32,174 nucleotides of DNA from Calditrichota bacterium (GTDB lineage Bacteria; Zixibacteria; MSB-5A5; GN15; FEB-12), in contig QQUK01000244.1 of the NCBI GenBank assembly GCA_008501655.1, positions 1 through 32,174 on the forward strand. Direction: 5' to 3'. This document shows, in pieces, positions 18,967 to 27,606 of the stretch. Every line of letters starts with the position of its first letter. Position 1 is the stretch's first letter. Under the pieces are notes generated by a model, which saw nothing but the letters and a program-made list of their open reading frames with translations, was not told the origin of the DNA and did no database searches. The position numbers and the translations under genes were made by a program.

Positions 18967-18974
18967 GGATTCGT

Positions 18975-19007
18975 AAGGCAGGTCTTTTAAAGACCTGCCT
19001 TTTTTGT
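18975..19007 (+). terminator. Rho-independent terminator of secDF
   Basis: AAGGCAGGTCTTT-TA-AAGACCTGCCTT followed by TTTTTG. Confidence 0.85.
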
Positions 19008-19082
19008 TTGTAACAAAACTACTCTCTTGTGGTCTTTAGTATAAAAGATTACTTTATAAATATTAAAATAGGGTGGTAAACT

Positions 19083-19520
19083 TTGGAAAATGCTTATAAA
19101 AAATATAAAAATCAATTATTAGCGTTTTCTTTATATGTAACAGGTGATAGGGAACTAAGTGAAGATATTGTTCATGAGGTATTCTTGAAATTCGCGTCTC
19201 AGCCAAAAAATACAATTAATTCCACCAAAGACTGGCTTTTTATCTCTACCAGAAATCTCACATACAATAATATTAAACGATTAAAAAGAAACATCTATCA
19301 ACCAATAAATTCTCATTCACGCATATCAATCGAGCAAAAAATTCTAATAAATCAAATACTCAAAAAATTAGATTTTGACGAACGAGAACTGATTTTACTT
19401 AAAGAAAAATATGGATATAGCACAAAAGAACTTGCTTCGATGTTATCAATTTCTGAGGAGAATGTACGTATTAAGCTTTTCCGAATCAGAAAGAAAATGC
19501 AAAAAATAGCAAAGGAATAG
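19083..19520 (+). CDS. ECF-type RNA polymerase sigma factor (sigma70 family)
   Basis: 145 aa; region 2 (GDRELSEDIVHEVFLKFA...DWLFISTRNLTYNNIKRLKR) and region 4 HTH (LDFDERELILLKEKYGYSTKELASMLSISEENVRIKLFRIRKKMQ); TTG start preceded by GGGTGG. Confidence 0.88.
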   Translation: MENAYKKYKNQLLAFSLYVTGDRELSEDIVHEVFLKFASQPKNTINSTKDWLFISTRNLTYNNIKRLKRNIYQPINSHSRISIEQKILINQILKKLDFDERELILLKEKYGYSTKELASMLSISEENVRIKLFRIRKKMQKIAKE

Positions 19521-19523
19521 AAT

Positions 19524-19919
19524 ATGAATAATTGTGAATATTTTCAAAAAATACTATCTGATGCAAATGATGATAATATGCTGGAACACTTGGATAAACC
19601 GGTAACTCAGCATATGAAAACTTGTAAAGATTGTGCGGAGTTTCTAAGCTTTATGCAACATATTAATACTGGGATACGATCATTACCAGAAGATTTAACA
19701 AAACAAAAAGAATCAAAACTTTCAAGAATATGGAATCTAAAAATATCGATACCTTTACCGGCGGCCGCGGTACTGGCATTGATTTTATTAGGATTTATAT
19801 ATTATCAAAATGACCAATCACAAATAAGACCAGAGATAAATAAAAAAAATCAGCAAATAGCTGAGTTTGTGAAGTTTGAACCAAAGTCAGCTGTTCTGAT
19901 TGATAATAGTACGAATTAG
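19524..19919 (+). CDS. Putative anti-sigma factor with N-terminal zinc-finger motif and one TM helix
   Basis: 131 aa; H-x3-C-x2-C (QHMKTCKDCAEFL) plus single TM (LPAAAVLALILLGFIYY); immediately downstream of the sigma gene. Confidence 0.78.
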   Translation: MNNCEYFQKILSDANDDNMLEHLDKPVTQHMKTCKDCAEFLSFMQHINTGIRSLPEDLTKQKESKLSRIWNLKISIPLPAAAVLALILLGFIYYQNDQSQIRPEINKKNQQIAEFVKFEPKSAVLIDNSTN

Positions 19920-19927
19920 AGGAGAAA

Positions 19928-20803
19928 ATGATTAATAAAACTATATTTATAATACTGTTCTTCGTTTTGAGGGGCACTCTTGCAAGTCAAGTCGATGAAG
20001 GATGTTTTTTAAAGATTCAATTTTATCAACTGGAGAATAATGAGCTTACTTCTTTGGGAGCTGCTTCTACAGATATGTGTAGATTTGCTGATGGCATCTT
20101 TTATAAAGATAAAAATCAGGTTGGTATTAAAAGTGGGATTGTAAACAATAATAAATCTGTTGATTTCGAATTAATTTATTCATTAAGAGCCGGTGAAGTT
20201 CGTGGCGATAACCGATTGTATGGAACCTGTTATTCTTTTCAGTATACTGACAGTAGTTCATTTCTGATTGGTGTGAAAAAAGTAATTGATACATCCATTG
20301 AATTGAATGAAGAACTGAAAATACCTGTAGGTAAACTTCCAAATGAAAATAAAGTTTTTGTCGGGATCACTTTGATCGATGAGATGCCTGATATGAAACA
20401 TGATGAGAACACAGCAATAACTTTGATTACCAGTGACAATACTGATTTTAATGCTGTTAATAATAAGTACACCTTAACAGAAATGACTAATTTTTCAACT
20501 GGAACATATATTCGAAAAGATGGCAAAATTAATCAACTGAAATATCAAATTGAAATAAATTTGCCTGATCTTCCGAATGATTTTGAGAGTCCGTTTGAAA
20601 CGGAGTTACTATTTAAAAGAAAATATCTGATAGATGAAGATTTCTTCGAAATGAATTCTTTTCAAGTTGATTATACGTTCAAATCAGAATATAGGAAAAA
20701 AGTGACATTGATACCCGGTGAAACAATTATGTTTGTTTTTCCTCCCGATACTCCTTCGGTTCGGGGGTTTGATATGATGGATACATTGTATATTAGACCA
20801 TAG
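19928..20803 (+). CDS. Secreted protein of unknown function, third gene of the sigma/anti-sigma cassette
   Basis: 291 aa; signal peptide (MINKTIFIILFFVLRGTLAS); beta-rich sequence; 8-nt gap from the anti-sigma gene. Confidence 0.7.
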   Translation: MINKTIFIILFFVLRGTLASQVDEGCFLKIQFYQLENNELTSLGAASTDMCRFADGIFYKDKNQVGIKSGIVNNNKSVDFELIYSLRAGEVRGDNRLYGTCYSFQYTDSSSFLIGVKKVIDTSIELNEELKIPVGKLPNENKVFVGITLIDEMPDMKHDENTAITLITSDNTDFNAVNNKYTLTEMTNFSTGTYIRKDGKINQLKYQIEINLPDLPNDFESPFETELLFKRKYLIDEDFFEMNSFQVDYTFKSEYRKKVTLIPGETIMFVFPPDTPSVRGFDMMDTLYIRP

Positions 20804-20817
20804 AAAAATTTTAGCGA

Positions 20818-20840
20818 GGCAGGATCACAGGGATCCTGCC
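20818..20840. terminator. Hairpin GGCAGGATC-ACAGG-GATCCTGCC downstream of the secreted protein
   Basis: Perfect 9-bp arms, 5-nt loop, 15 nt after the stop codon; no strong T tract, so terminator or REP-like. Confidence 0.55.
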
Positions 20841-20949
20841 CTACAATTTAAATTCTCATGAGGCAAGTTTCCTAACCCACTTTGAATAATTCTTTATAAA
20901 ACCGGAAAAATTTTCATCAAAAATCTAAGTTTATGTGTATATTATATAT

Positions 20950-21693
20950 ATGAGAAAGTTCAAGTCTACAGGTACATCTTTAACCGCACTGATGATAGTT
21001 ATCATATTGTACGGTAATAGTTTAGCTCAGCGTGGGCAGGTTCAGGAGATTATGAATCAGATACCGGTTCCGCAGCAGAAAGTCGAGAAAATCAATCCAT
21101 CTTCGCTCAAAATAGCCAGATTACATTATTCCGGCGGGGGTGACTGGTATTGGGGACGCTCTGCTTTACCTAATATGCTGACGTATATCCGCGATAATAC
21201 TGATTTTCCGGTTGATACTCTTGAGCAGGAGATTTCAATCAACGACCCGGATCTGTTTAAATATCCTTTTCTTTTTGCTACTGGTCACGGGGTTATTTCG
21301 TTTGAAACCGACGAAATTGAACGGCTCAGACAGTACCTGTTAGGCGGTGGGTTTCTCTTTGTAAATGATTCCTATGGGATGGATGCTTCCTTCCGCAAGG
21401 AGATGGCTAAGATTTTCCCGGAGCGTGAGGTCGTTGAACTTCCGTTTGACCATCCGATTTACCATTCATTTTATGATTTTCCCAACGGACCTCCAAAGAT
21501 TCATGAGCATGATAATAAACCTCCCCGGGGATACTCCGTAATAGTAAACGGCCGGGCTGTCATATATTTCTTAGTCGAATCCGATATCGGGGACGGATGG
21601 GAAGATGCACAGGTGCATAATGACCCCGAGGATAAACGGGAAGAAGCTTTCCGTATGGGAATGAACATTATTGTGTATGCTTTGTTATATTAA
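20950..21693 (+). CDS. DUF4159 family protein
   Basis: LHYSGGGDWYWGRSALPNMLTYIRDNTDFPVD...YPFLFATGHG...LLGGGFLFVNDSYG...FDHPIYHSFYDFPNGPPKI; ATG at 20950 preferred over GTG at 20935. Confidence 0.88.
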   Translation: MRKFKSTGTSLTALMIVIILYGNSLAQRGQVQEIMNQIPVPQQKVEKINPSSLKIARLHYSGGGDWYWGRSALPNMLTYIRDNTDFPVDTLEQEISINDPDLFKYPFLFATGHGVISFETDEIERLRQYLLGGGFLFVNDSYGMDASFRKEMAKIFPEREVVELPFDHPIYHSFYDFPNGPPKIHEHDNKPPRGYSVIVNGRAVIYFLVESDIGDGWEDAQVHNDPEDKREEAFRMGMNIIVYALLY

Positions 21694-21749
21694 GTACCGA
21701 TATAGATTATATACTTCAAGCCTTTTATGATTGAAGGGATTTAATGGAG

Positions 21750-21892
21750 CACCCTTCGACAAGCTCAGGGTGACAAATTATAGTATTGTAGGTCGGGTTC
21801 CGTTGTCTCAAAAATCGAAAGATTTTGAGATCGAGAAACCCGACAAAATATAGATTATTGTATAAATGTATACCCTTAGAATATTCAGGGTG
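21750..21892. repeat. Composite intergenic palindromic element (two CACCCTT..AGGGTG elements flanking a nested GTCGGGTT..AACCCGAC hairpin)
   Basis: CACCCTTCGACAAGCTCAGGGTG (21750-21772); GTCGGGTT (21792-21799)...TCTCAAAAATC-GAAA-GATTTTGAGA (21806-21830)...AACCCGAC (21837-21844); degenerate ACCCTTAGAATATTCAGGGTG (21872-21892). Confidence 0.8.
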
Positions 21893-21915
21893 TCACTTCA
21901 AAGAGTAGCGAGGAT

Positions 21916-24900
21916 ATGATGACACAGATTGACTCAAGCCGGGCATTGGTGAGCCGACTCAAATCGGCACTCTTTAAAAAAAGATTACTTTTATTTTTCT
22001 CCGGGATTTTGGCAACAGCAACCGCTGTCATACTAACTTCAATAATTCTTTCCCTTGTTGCCCTTGTGGTTGTGTTACCGGTTGCGGTAAAAGGCTCGCT
22101 GCTCATCCTTTCCGGTCTTGCGACTTTGTATATCTTTGGGAAGTATTCATTCAAGCATTTTTTCACCGGCGATATTGAATCGGTTGCGGTGGAACTTGAA
22201 AAGAAATATCCGGAACTGAAAGGTATCTTCATCGCTGCCATCCAGTTTTCCAGACAGAAACTGAATCCCGGATATTCGAATGAACTGGTTGATGCAACAA
22301 TTACGCAGGCTGTCAATAAAGCCGGAAATCTGAATTTTAATGAAACTGTTTCGTTTTACCCGATTGTAAAAACCGGGCGGTACCTTGCTGTATCTGCGAT
22401 TCTTGCGGTATGTCTGATTATCTTTGCTCCGGGATTGTTTACGTATTCCTATACGGTCTATTCTAATGTTGGCGAGGTTGTTGAACCACCGCTTGGTTAC
22501 CAGCTCTCCGCAAATCCCGGTTCTACCGAATGGGTAAAGTATCGTGATATAAAGATTGGTGGAAGTCTTACAGGAGATAAACTCCCCAGGAATGCTACTA
22601 TCTTTTATAAGTTTGTTGGTGGCAGCTGGCAAAACTCTGAAGTTGATCTGCGGAAAAATAAATTAGTAACAACCGATAGAGGGGATTCATTAGGCTTTGA
22701 TATCACTCTCCGTCAGGTAAACAAGTCGTTTGATTATTATGTTGAATCCGGTCGGGAGAAAACGGACGTGTATCAGGTTAACGTCGTTGACCGTCCCCGG
22801 GTCACCGGAATCAAACTGAATGTCTTTTATCCGAAGTATACCGGGCTTGCTCCAACAATAATAGATGAAAACAACGGGACATTCTCAGCTGTAAAAGGTT
22901 CGCGGGTGACAATCGAAGTCGAACCGAATCTTCCAGTAAAATCAGCTGAATTGATTTTTGACGATAAATCTGAGATTCCTTTAAAACTTGAAACTAACAA
23001 AGGAACAGCATCATTTGTTGTCGAAGAATCTAAATCATATCATATTCGCCTGACCGATCATCTTGGTGAAAAAAATCCGGATCCGATTGAATACTATGTA
23101 ACTTCGGTGCCGGATGAATATCCCTCAATTGATGTTATCTCACCCGGGTATGATGTGAATCTTTCAGATGAAGTCATCCTTCCGGTAAAACTGCATATCT
23201 ATGATGATTACGGATTCACATCATTGGTTATGAAATATCAGCTTGTCACCCAGGGAAGACCATCTGATGAAAATGTCGCAGTGCTTCATTTTTCTGATAA
23301 TATCAAAACCGAAGGTGAAGTCGAGTTCAACTGGGATATCGATGCATTAAATCTGTTCCCGGGAGACTATGTCGCCTATTCATTTGAGATTGCTGATAAT
23401 GATATTATCTCCGGACCTAAAATTTCTAAAACAAGAAAATATATTGCCCGTATACCTTCGCTTGAAGAGATCGTTTCACAGACTGAACAAAGTAACCGGC
23501 AGAGAATAGATGAAACCGAAAAAGTTCTCCGTACCGGGAAAGAGCTTGCCAAACGTCTGCAGAATGCCATCCGCAAATCCGAAGCGCAGATGAAAACCGG
23601 TGAGCAGGCTGACTGGCAGAATCAAAAAGAGCTTGAAGCTATAACAAATAAAAACGAAGAGATGGTTAAGCAGATTGAGAAGTTAGCTGAACAGATGGAT
23701 AAGTCACTTGATGACTTAAATGATAAACAGCTGATGAGCCGTGAAGTATTAGAAAAGATGCAGCAGATCCAGAAACTTTTTGAAGAGATTGCCACACCGG
23801 AGATGAAAGAAGCTCAACGGAAGATGATGGAAGCTCTTAAGAATATGGATAAAAATCAGCTTGAAGAGGCGATGAAAGAGTTTGAAATGTCTCAGGAAGA
23901 TCTTCTTAAACGTCTTGAACGAACAATGGCGCTCTTAAAAAAGATGCAGCTTGAACAGAAGATGGAAGCTATGGTCAGAAAAGCAGAAGAGCTTGCCGAT
24001 CAGCAGGAGGAGATGAATAAGTCTGCATCGGAATCAAAAGAGTCTGACTTACCTCAGCTATCTAAAAAAGAGAATGAACTGAAAGAATCACTTGAACAGT
24101 TGAAAAAAGAGCTTGATGAATTAGAAAAAACTGCGCAGGATGCCGAGATGGAAAAATCACCGGAGCTTGAGAAGTTTAAAGAAGCACTTGAAAAGACTGA
24201 TGCGAATAAAAACATGGATCAGATGGCACAGCAGATGAACAAACAAAATAAATCAGGCGCTAAAAAAGAAGGTGAAGAAGCTCATTCCAAACTTATGCAG
24301 ATGCTCAATCAGATGCAGCAGCAGATGATGGCAATGCAGGGTGGAGATAAAGAAAAAATCGAAAAAGCCTTCAAAGATGCTATCGACGACGCCAATTATC
24401 TATCCAAAAATCAGGAACAGCTTTTTCAGGAAGCAGCAGCAATGCAGGCTGAAGATATGATGATGCGACAGATTGCAGAACAGCAGCAGGATATTTTAGC
24501 TTCATGTGCCGGATTAAAAAACAGAATCGCCGAGATTGGAAAAGAATCGCCGTTTCTTGGGATGGAACTTGATAAACTTATTGACGAAACATTCCGTGAA
24601 ATGGAATTTGCTTTAACCGAGTTTGACCAGAAGAAAAAATCGCAGGGGCTTCGTTCCCAGCGTGATGCAATGGCTAAGCTGAACAAAGCATCACAACAAC
24701 TGATGGAGTCTTTGAATCAGCAGAAGGAATGTAATAAAGGCGGAAGCTGTGATAAAAATACATCAACCCTTCAGTCGCTCTGCGAAAAGCAAAACAAACT
24801 GAACCAGGAAACCCAAAGTCAATGCAATAATCCGAACGGTCAGAAGCCGCAGCCGGGTCAGTCGCAGTCTGATAGCCAGGGGGGACGGGAAGCATTTGAA

Positions 24901-25347
24901 CGTCTTGCAGCCGAACAGGGTTCGATTCGCAAATCTCTTGAAGAACTATCCCGTGAATTCGGTAACTCACGACAGGTTCTTGGACGGCTTGATGATATCG
25001 CCAAAGAGATGAAAGATGTCGAAGAAGCGCTTGCTGAAGGTGAAGTCGGAAATGATATAACCGAAAAACAGATTAAAGTATTTTCCCGAATGCTCGAAGC
25101 ATCCCGCTCGCTGTATAAAAAAGATTTTTCTGAACAGCGCAAAGCATCTACAGCTGAACAGACCCTTATCTATCTGCCTCCGGGATTGACTGATGATATA
25201 TTAAATGATAATTCGAAGCTTGAGGATCGTCTGAGAAACTATCTCGGTGATACCTATCCGAAACAGTATGAAGACCAGATTAAAGCATATTTTAAGGCGC
25301 TTATGCAGTCACAGAATTCAGCAACACGGCAGGAGACTAATCGGTAA
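21916..25347 (+). CDS. Large membrane-anchored coiled-coil protein, DUF4175-like
   Basis: 1143 aa; N-terminal TM hairpin, beta-rich middle (VTSVPDEYPSIDVISPGYDVNLSDEVILPVKLHIYDDYGFTSLVMKYQL), long M/Q/K/E-rich coiled coil to the C-terminus. Confidence 0.75.
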   Translation: MMTQIDSSRALVSRLKSALFKKRLLLFFSGILATATAVILTSIILSLVALVVVLPVAVKGSLLILSGLATLYIFGKYSFKHFFTGDIESVAVELEKKYPELKGIFIAAIQFSRQKLNPGYSNELVDATITQAVNKAGNLNFNETVSFYPIVKTGRYLAVSAILAVCLIIFAPGLFTYSYTVYSNVGEVVEPPLGYQLSANPGSTEWVKYRDIKIGGSLTGDKLPRNATIFYKFVGGSWQNSEVDLRKNKLVTTDRGDSLGFDITLRQVNKSFDYYVESGREKTDVYQVNVVDRPRVTGIKLNVFYPKYTGLAPTIIDENNGTFSAVKGSRVTIEVEPNLPVKSAELIFDDKSEIPLKLETNKGTASFVVEESKSYHIRLTDHLGEKNPDPIEYYVTSVPDEYPSIDVISPGYDVNLSDEVILPVKLHIYDDYGFTSLVMKYQLVTQGRPSDENVAVLHFSDNIKTEGEVEFNWDIDALNLFPGDYVAYSFEIADNDIISGPKISKTRKYIARIPSLEEIVSQTEQSNRQRIDETEKVLRTGKELAKRLQNAIRKSEAQMKTGEQADWQNQKELEAITNKNEEMVKQIEKLAEQMDKSLDDLNDKQLMSREVLEKMQQIQKLFEEIATPEMKEAQRKMMEALKNMDKNQLEEAMKEFEMSQEDLLKRLERTMALLKKMQLEQKMEAMVRKAEELADQQEEMNKSASESKESDLPQLSKKENELKESLEQLKKELDELEKTAQDAEMEKSPELEKFKEALEKTDANKNMDQMAQQMNKQNKSGAKKEGEEAHSKLMQMLNQMQQQMMAMQGGDKEKIEKAFKDAIDDANYLSKNQEQLFQEAAAMQAEDMMMRQIAEQQQDILASCAGLKNRIAEIGKESPFLGMELDKLIDETFREMEFALTEFDQKKKSQGLRSQRDAMAKLNKASQQLMESLNQQKECNKGGSCDKNTSTLQSLCEKQNKLNQETQSQCNNPNGQKPQPGQSQSDSQGGREAFERLAAEQGSIRKSLEELSREFGNSRQVLGRLDDIAKEMKDVEEALAEGEVGNDITEKQIKVFSRMLEASRSLYKKDFSEQRKASTAEQTLIYLPPGLTDDILNDNSKLEDRLRNYLGDTYPKQYEDQIKAYFKALMQSQNSATRQETNR

Positions 25348-25350
25348 GCT

Positions 25351-27186
25351 ATGACAAAAGTTGCTGTATTTCTCTTATCATTGTTTTTCTTGACCGGCTC
25401 GCTTTTTTCTGCTGAGCAGATAAAAGAAGATTTAAAATCTTTAGAAAAAAGAGCTGCTGTTAAGTCGGTGATTAATGATAAAATTACTTATGCCAGACGA
25501 TTGATAAGTGACCGCCAATATGAAGCAGCGATGGTCTATCTGGAGACTTTGTATGAGCAGGAACCGAATAACACTGTTGTTATCAATCTCCTGCGCCAGT
25601 CGTATGACCGATTACAACTTTATCCAAAAACAGAGCTTCTCATACAGCGAGAACTTGAAAAATTCCCGACAAATTTTTCTCTGATGGTTTCTCTTGCTGA
25701 TATTTATGCGAAGCAGGGGCGGTTTGATGAAGCAGCAGCTGCATATAATAATGCCAAAGATGTTATTGATGGCAGGAACACTGTTAAATTTCAAGTTTTA
25801 ACCCAAAGTATGCTTGGTAATAATCTCTATGATGAAACGGAATCAAATATAAAATATTGGCGGACAGAATTTGCTGATTCTACCATCTTAGCTCTTGAGA
25901 TGGGGATGATTTTAGAATCTCAAAAAAAATATAAAGAAGCTGTTGCCGAATATTATCCTCTGTTTACCGATACGACGAGAACAGGAAACAATGCTGAGAA
26001 AAAAGTTGTCTCTTTGTTGAAATTTATCGATTCGGAAAAAATTGTTGAGAACTGGCTGTTAGATCAGCCTGATGTCTATCATAATCCAAGGACGGTAGAA
26101 ATTCTTTCCAATCATTATCTTTCATCATCACAGATGGACCGGGCGTTTGAATTTACTCTTATCGCTGATTCGATTGAACAGAAAAACGGTACGGAGATGA
26201 TTCAGTTTATGACAGCCTGCAACAAGCGGAAGATGTATGAGTATTCACTTAAAATGGAAGAGATGCTTGGTACAAAAGTATCCGATCCGGAGGTTTTAAA
26301 CAGGGCGAGATTTTTAACCTGTGAAGCACTGGTGATGACCGGTCAGTATCGTCGAGCTCTCACAGAATATGATTCCCTTTATGCTACGACTCAATCCAAC
26401 CGGTACAAAGCTGATGCGCTTTATCAAACCGGTCTTATCTGGCAGGACCATCTGAATAGTCCTGATACTGCTCTCTTGTATTTTGACTCAGTGTCAACTT
26501 TACCGCAATCCGGCTTTACTTCTCTTTTTGCACAAACAGTAATCCCCCTTTGTCATCTGCAAAAAGGAGATATACCGACAGCTAAATCTTTGTATGAACA
26601 ATTAAAATCCAAAAGAGGAATGACTGAGGACCTCAAGGAAGAAGTCGATTATCAGCTTGCAATGATAAACCTTTTTGAAAAGAAAGTCGATACAGCTCGT
26701 AATTTGCTTTCCAAACTGATGATAGATTATCCTAAAGGATTTTATGTAAACGATGCCCTTGAGCTGATGAAAGTAATAGATGAGGGTTCCGAAGCCCCCC
26801 AGGTATTGTATAACTATTCAAACTATCTGCTTTTTGATTATCAGCATCAGGGGGACTCAGCATTTGCGAAACTTGAACTGATAGCAAACGACCAGTCAAA
26901 AGTACTTGCTGATTTTGCTCTGTATAAAATGGTGTTGCGAACATTTGATAACAATGATACGACCGGAACGGTAATCTATATTGACCGGCTGAACGAAGAT
27001 TTTCCGGAATCATATTATCTGCCGTATGCTTTAAAACAGAAAGCAGATATTCTGTTTGGTAACAAATCTGACCGGGATGAAGCAGTCATAATTTATCAGG
27101 AATTATTGGAAAAATATCCAAATTATCCATTTGTGTCCGAAATCAGAGAATTACTCAGAAATCAGGCTGAAAACGCCAAAGCTTAA
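25351..27186 (+). CDS. Secreted TPR-repeat protein
   Basis: 611 aa; signal peptide MTKVAVFLLSLFFLTGSLFSA; repeated TPR-like helices (YEAAMVYLETLYEQEPNNTVVINLL, GRFDEAAAAYNNAK, RDEAVIIYQELLEKYPNYPFV); 3-nt gap after the DUF4175-like gene. Confidence 0.85.
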   Translation: MTKVAVFLLSLFFLTGSLFSAEQIKEDLKSLEKRAAVKSVINDKITYARRLISDRQYEAAMVYLETLYEQEPNNTVVINLLRQSYDRLQLYPKTELLIQRELEKFPTNFSLMVSLADIYAKQGRFDEAAAAYNNAKDVIDGRNTVKFQVLTQSMLGNNLYDETESNIKYWRTEFADSTILALEMGMILESQKKYKEAVAEYYPLFTDTTRTGNNAEKKVVSLLKFIDSEKIVENWLLDQPDVYHNPRTVEILSNHYLSSSQMDRAFEFTLIADSIEQKNGTEMIQFMTACNKRKMYEYSLKMEEMLGTKVSDPEVLNRARFLTCEALVMTGQYRRALTEYDSLYATTQSNRYKADALYQTGLIWQDHLNSPDTALLYFDSVSTLPQSGFTSLFAQTVIPLCHLQKGDIPTAKSLYEQLKSKRGMTEDLKEEVDYQLAMINLFEKKVDTARNLLSKLMIDYPKGFYVNDALELMKVIDEGSEAPQVLYNYSNYLLFDYQHQGDSAFAKLELIANDQSKVLADFALYKMVLRTFDNNDTTGTVIYIDRLNEDFPESYYLPYALKQKADILFGNKSDRDEAVIIYQELLEKYPNYPFVSEIRELLRNQAENAKA

Positions 27187-27199
27187 GACAATAATTTAA

Positions 27200-27448
27200 C
27201 TAAAATTGTCCTAATTTATCCTTTGACATCTCTAAGTTTTTCACCTGTTGTTCCAGAGTGAAAATCCGTTTTTCGTAAGTTTCCTTTTTTTGTGATTTCA
27301 TTTTTGAGGTAGTCCTAACTAAAAGACCTAATGAAATCAACATAAAGAGGGCTGAATTAACCCCTCTGAAGAGTTCGCCCATATTAAACAGGGAATCCAG
27401 GAATGCTAATATTCCCAGGAAGAATAGAATTCCGCACCAAACAAACAT
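27200..27448 (-). CDS. Small membrane protein with C-terminal coiled coil, unknown function
   Basis: 82 aa, two TM segments then KKETYEKRIFTLEQQVKNLEMSKDKL; minus-strand GAGG RBS 6 nt before the ATG. Confidence 0.62.
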   Translation of the reverse strand: MFVWCGILFFLGILAFLDSLFNMGELFRGVNSALFMLISLGLLVRTTSKMKSQKKETYEKRIFTLEQQVKNLEMSKDKLGQF

Positions 27449-27606
27449 TAAAACCTCGCTTATTTACAGGTTTTTCGGCGAAAATAAAAAGTTGTCATTT
27501 GAGTCAGATATGTTATATTTTCACCTCAATTCAAAAAAAAATTGATACTATTATATATAAATCGGTATAATTGGTATTCGCTTTAATTTTGGAGAAAGAA
27601 AGAATA

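Noticed and set aside
19083-20803. Toxin-antitoxin or defence island interpretation of the AT-rich cassette
   Set aside because: Gene products read as sigma region 2/4, zinc-finger anti-sigma and a secreted protein; no nuclease, toxin or ATPase motifs.
22147-22632. 161-aa and 143-aa minus-strand ORFs over the DUF4175-like gene
   Set aside because: Antisense shadows of a strongly coding frame; no start-site or domain support.
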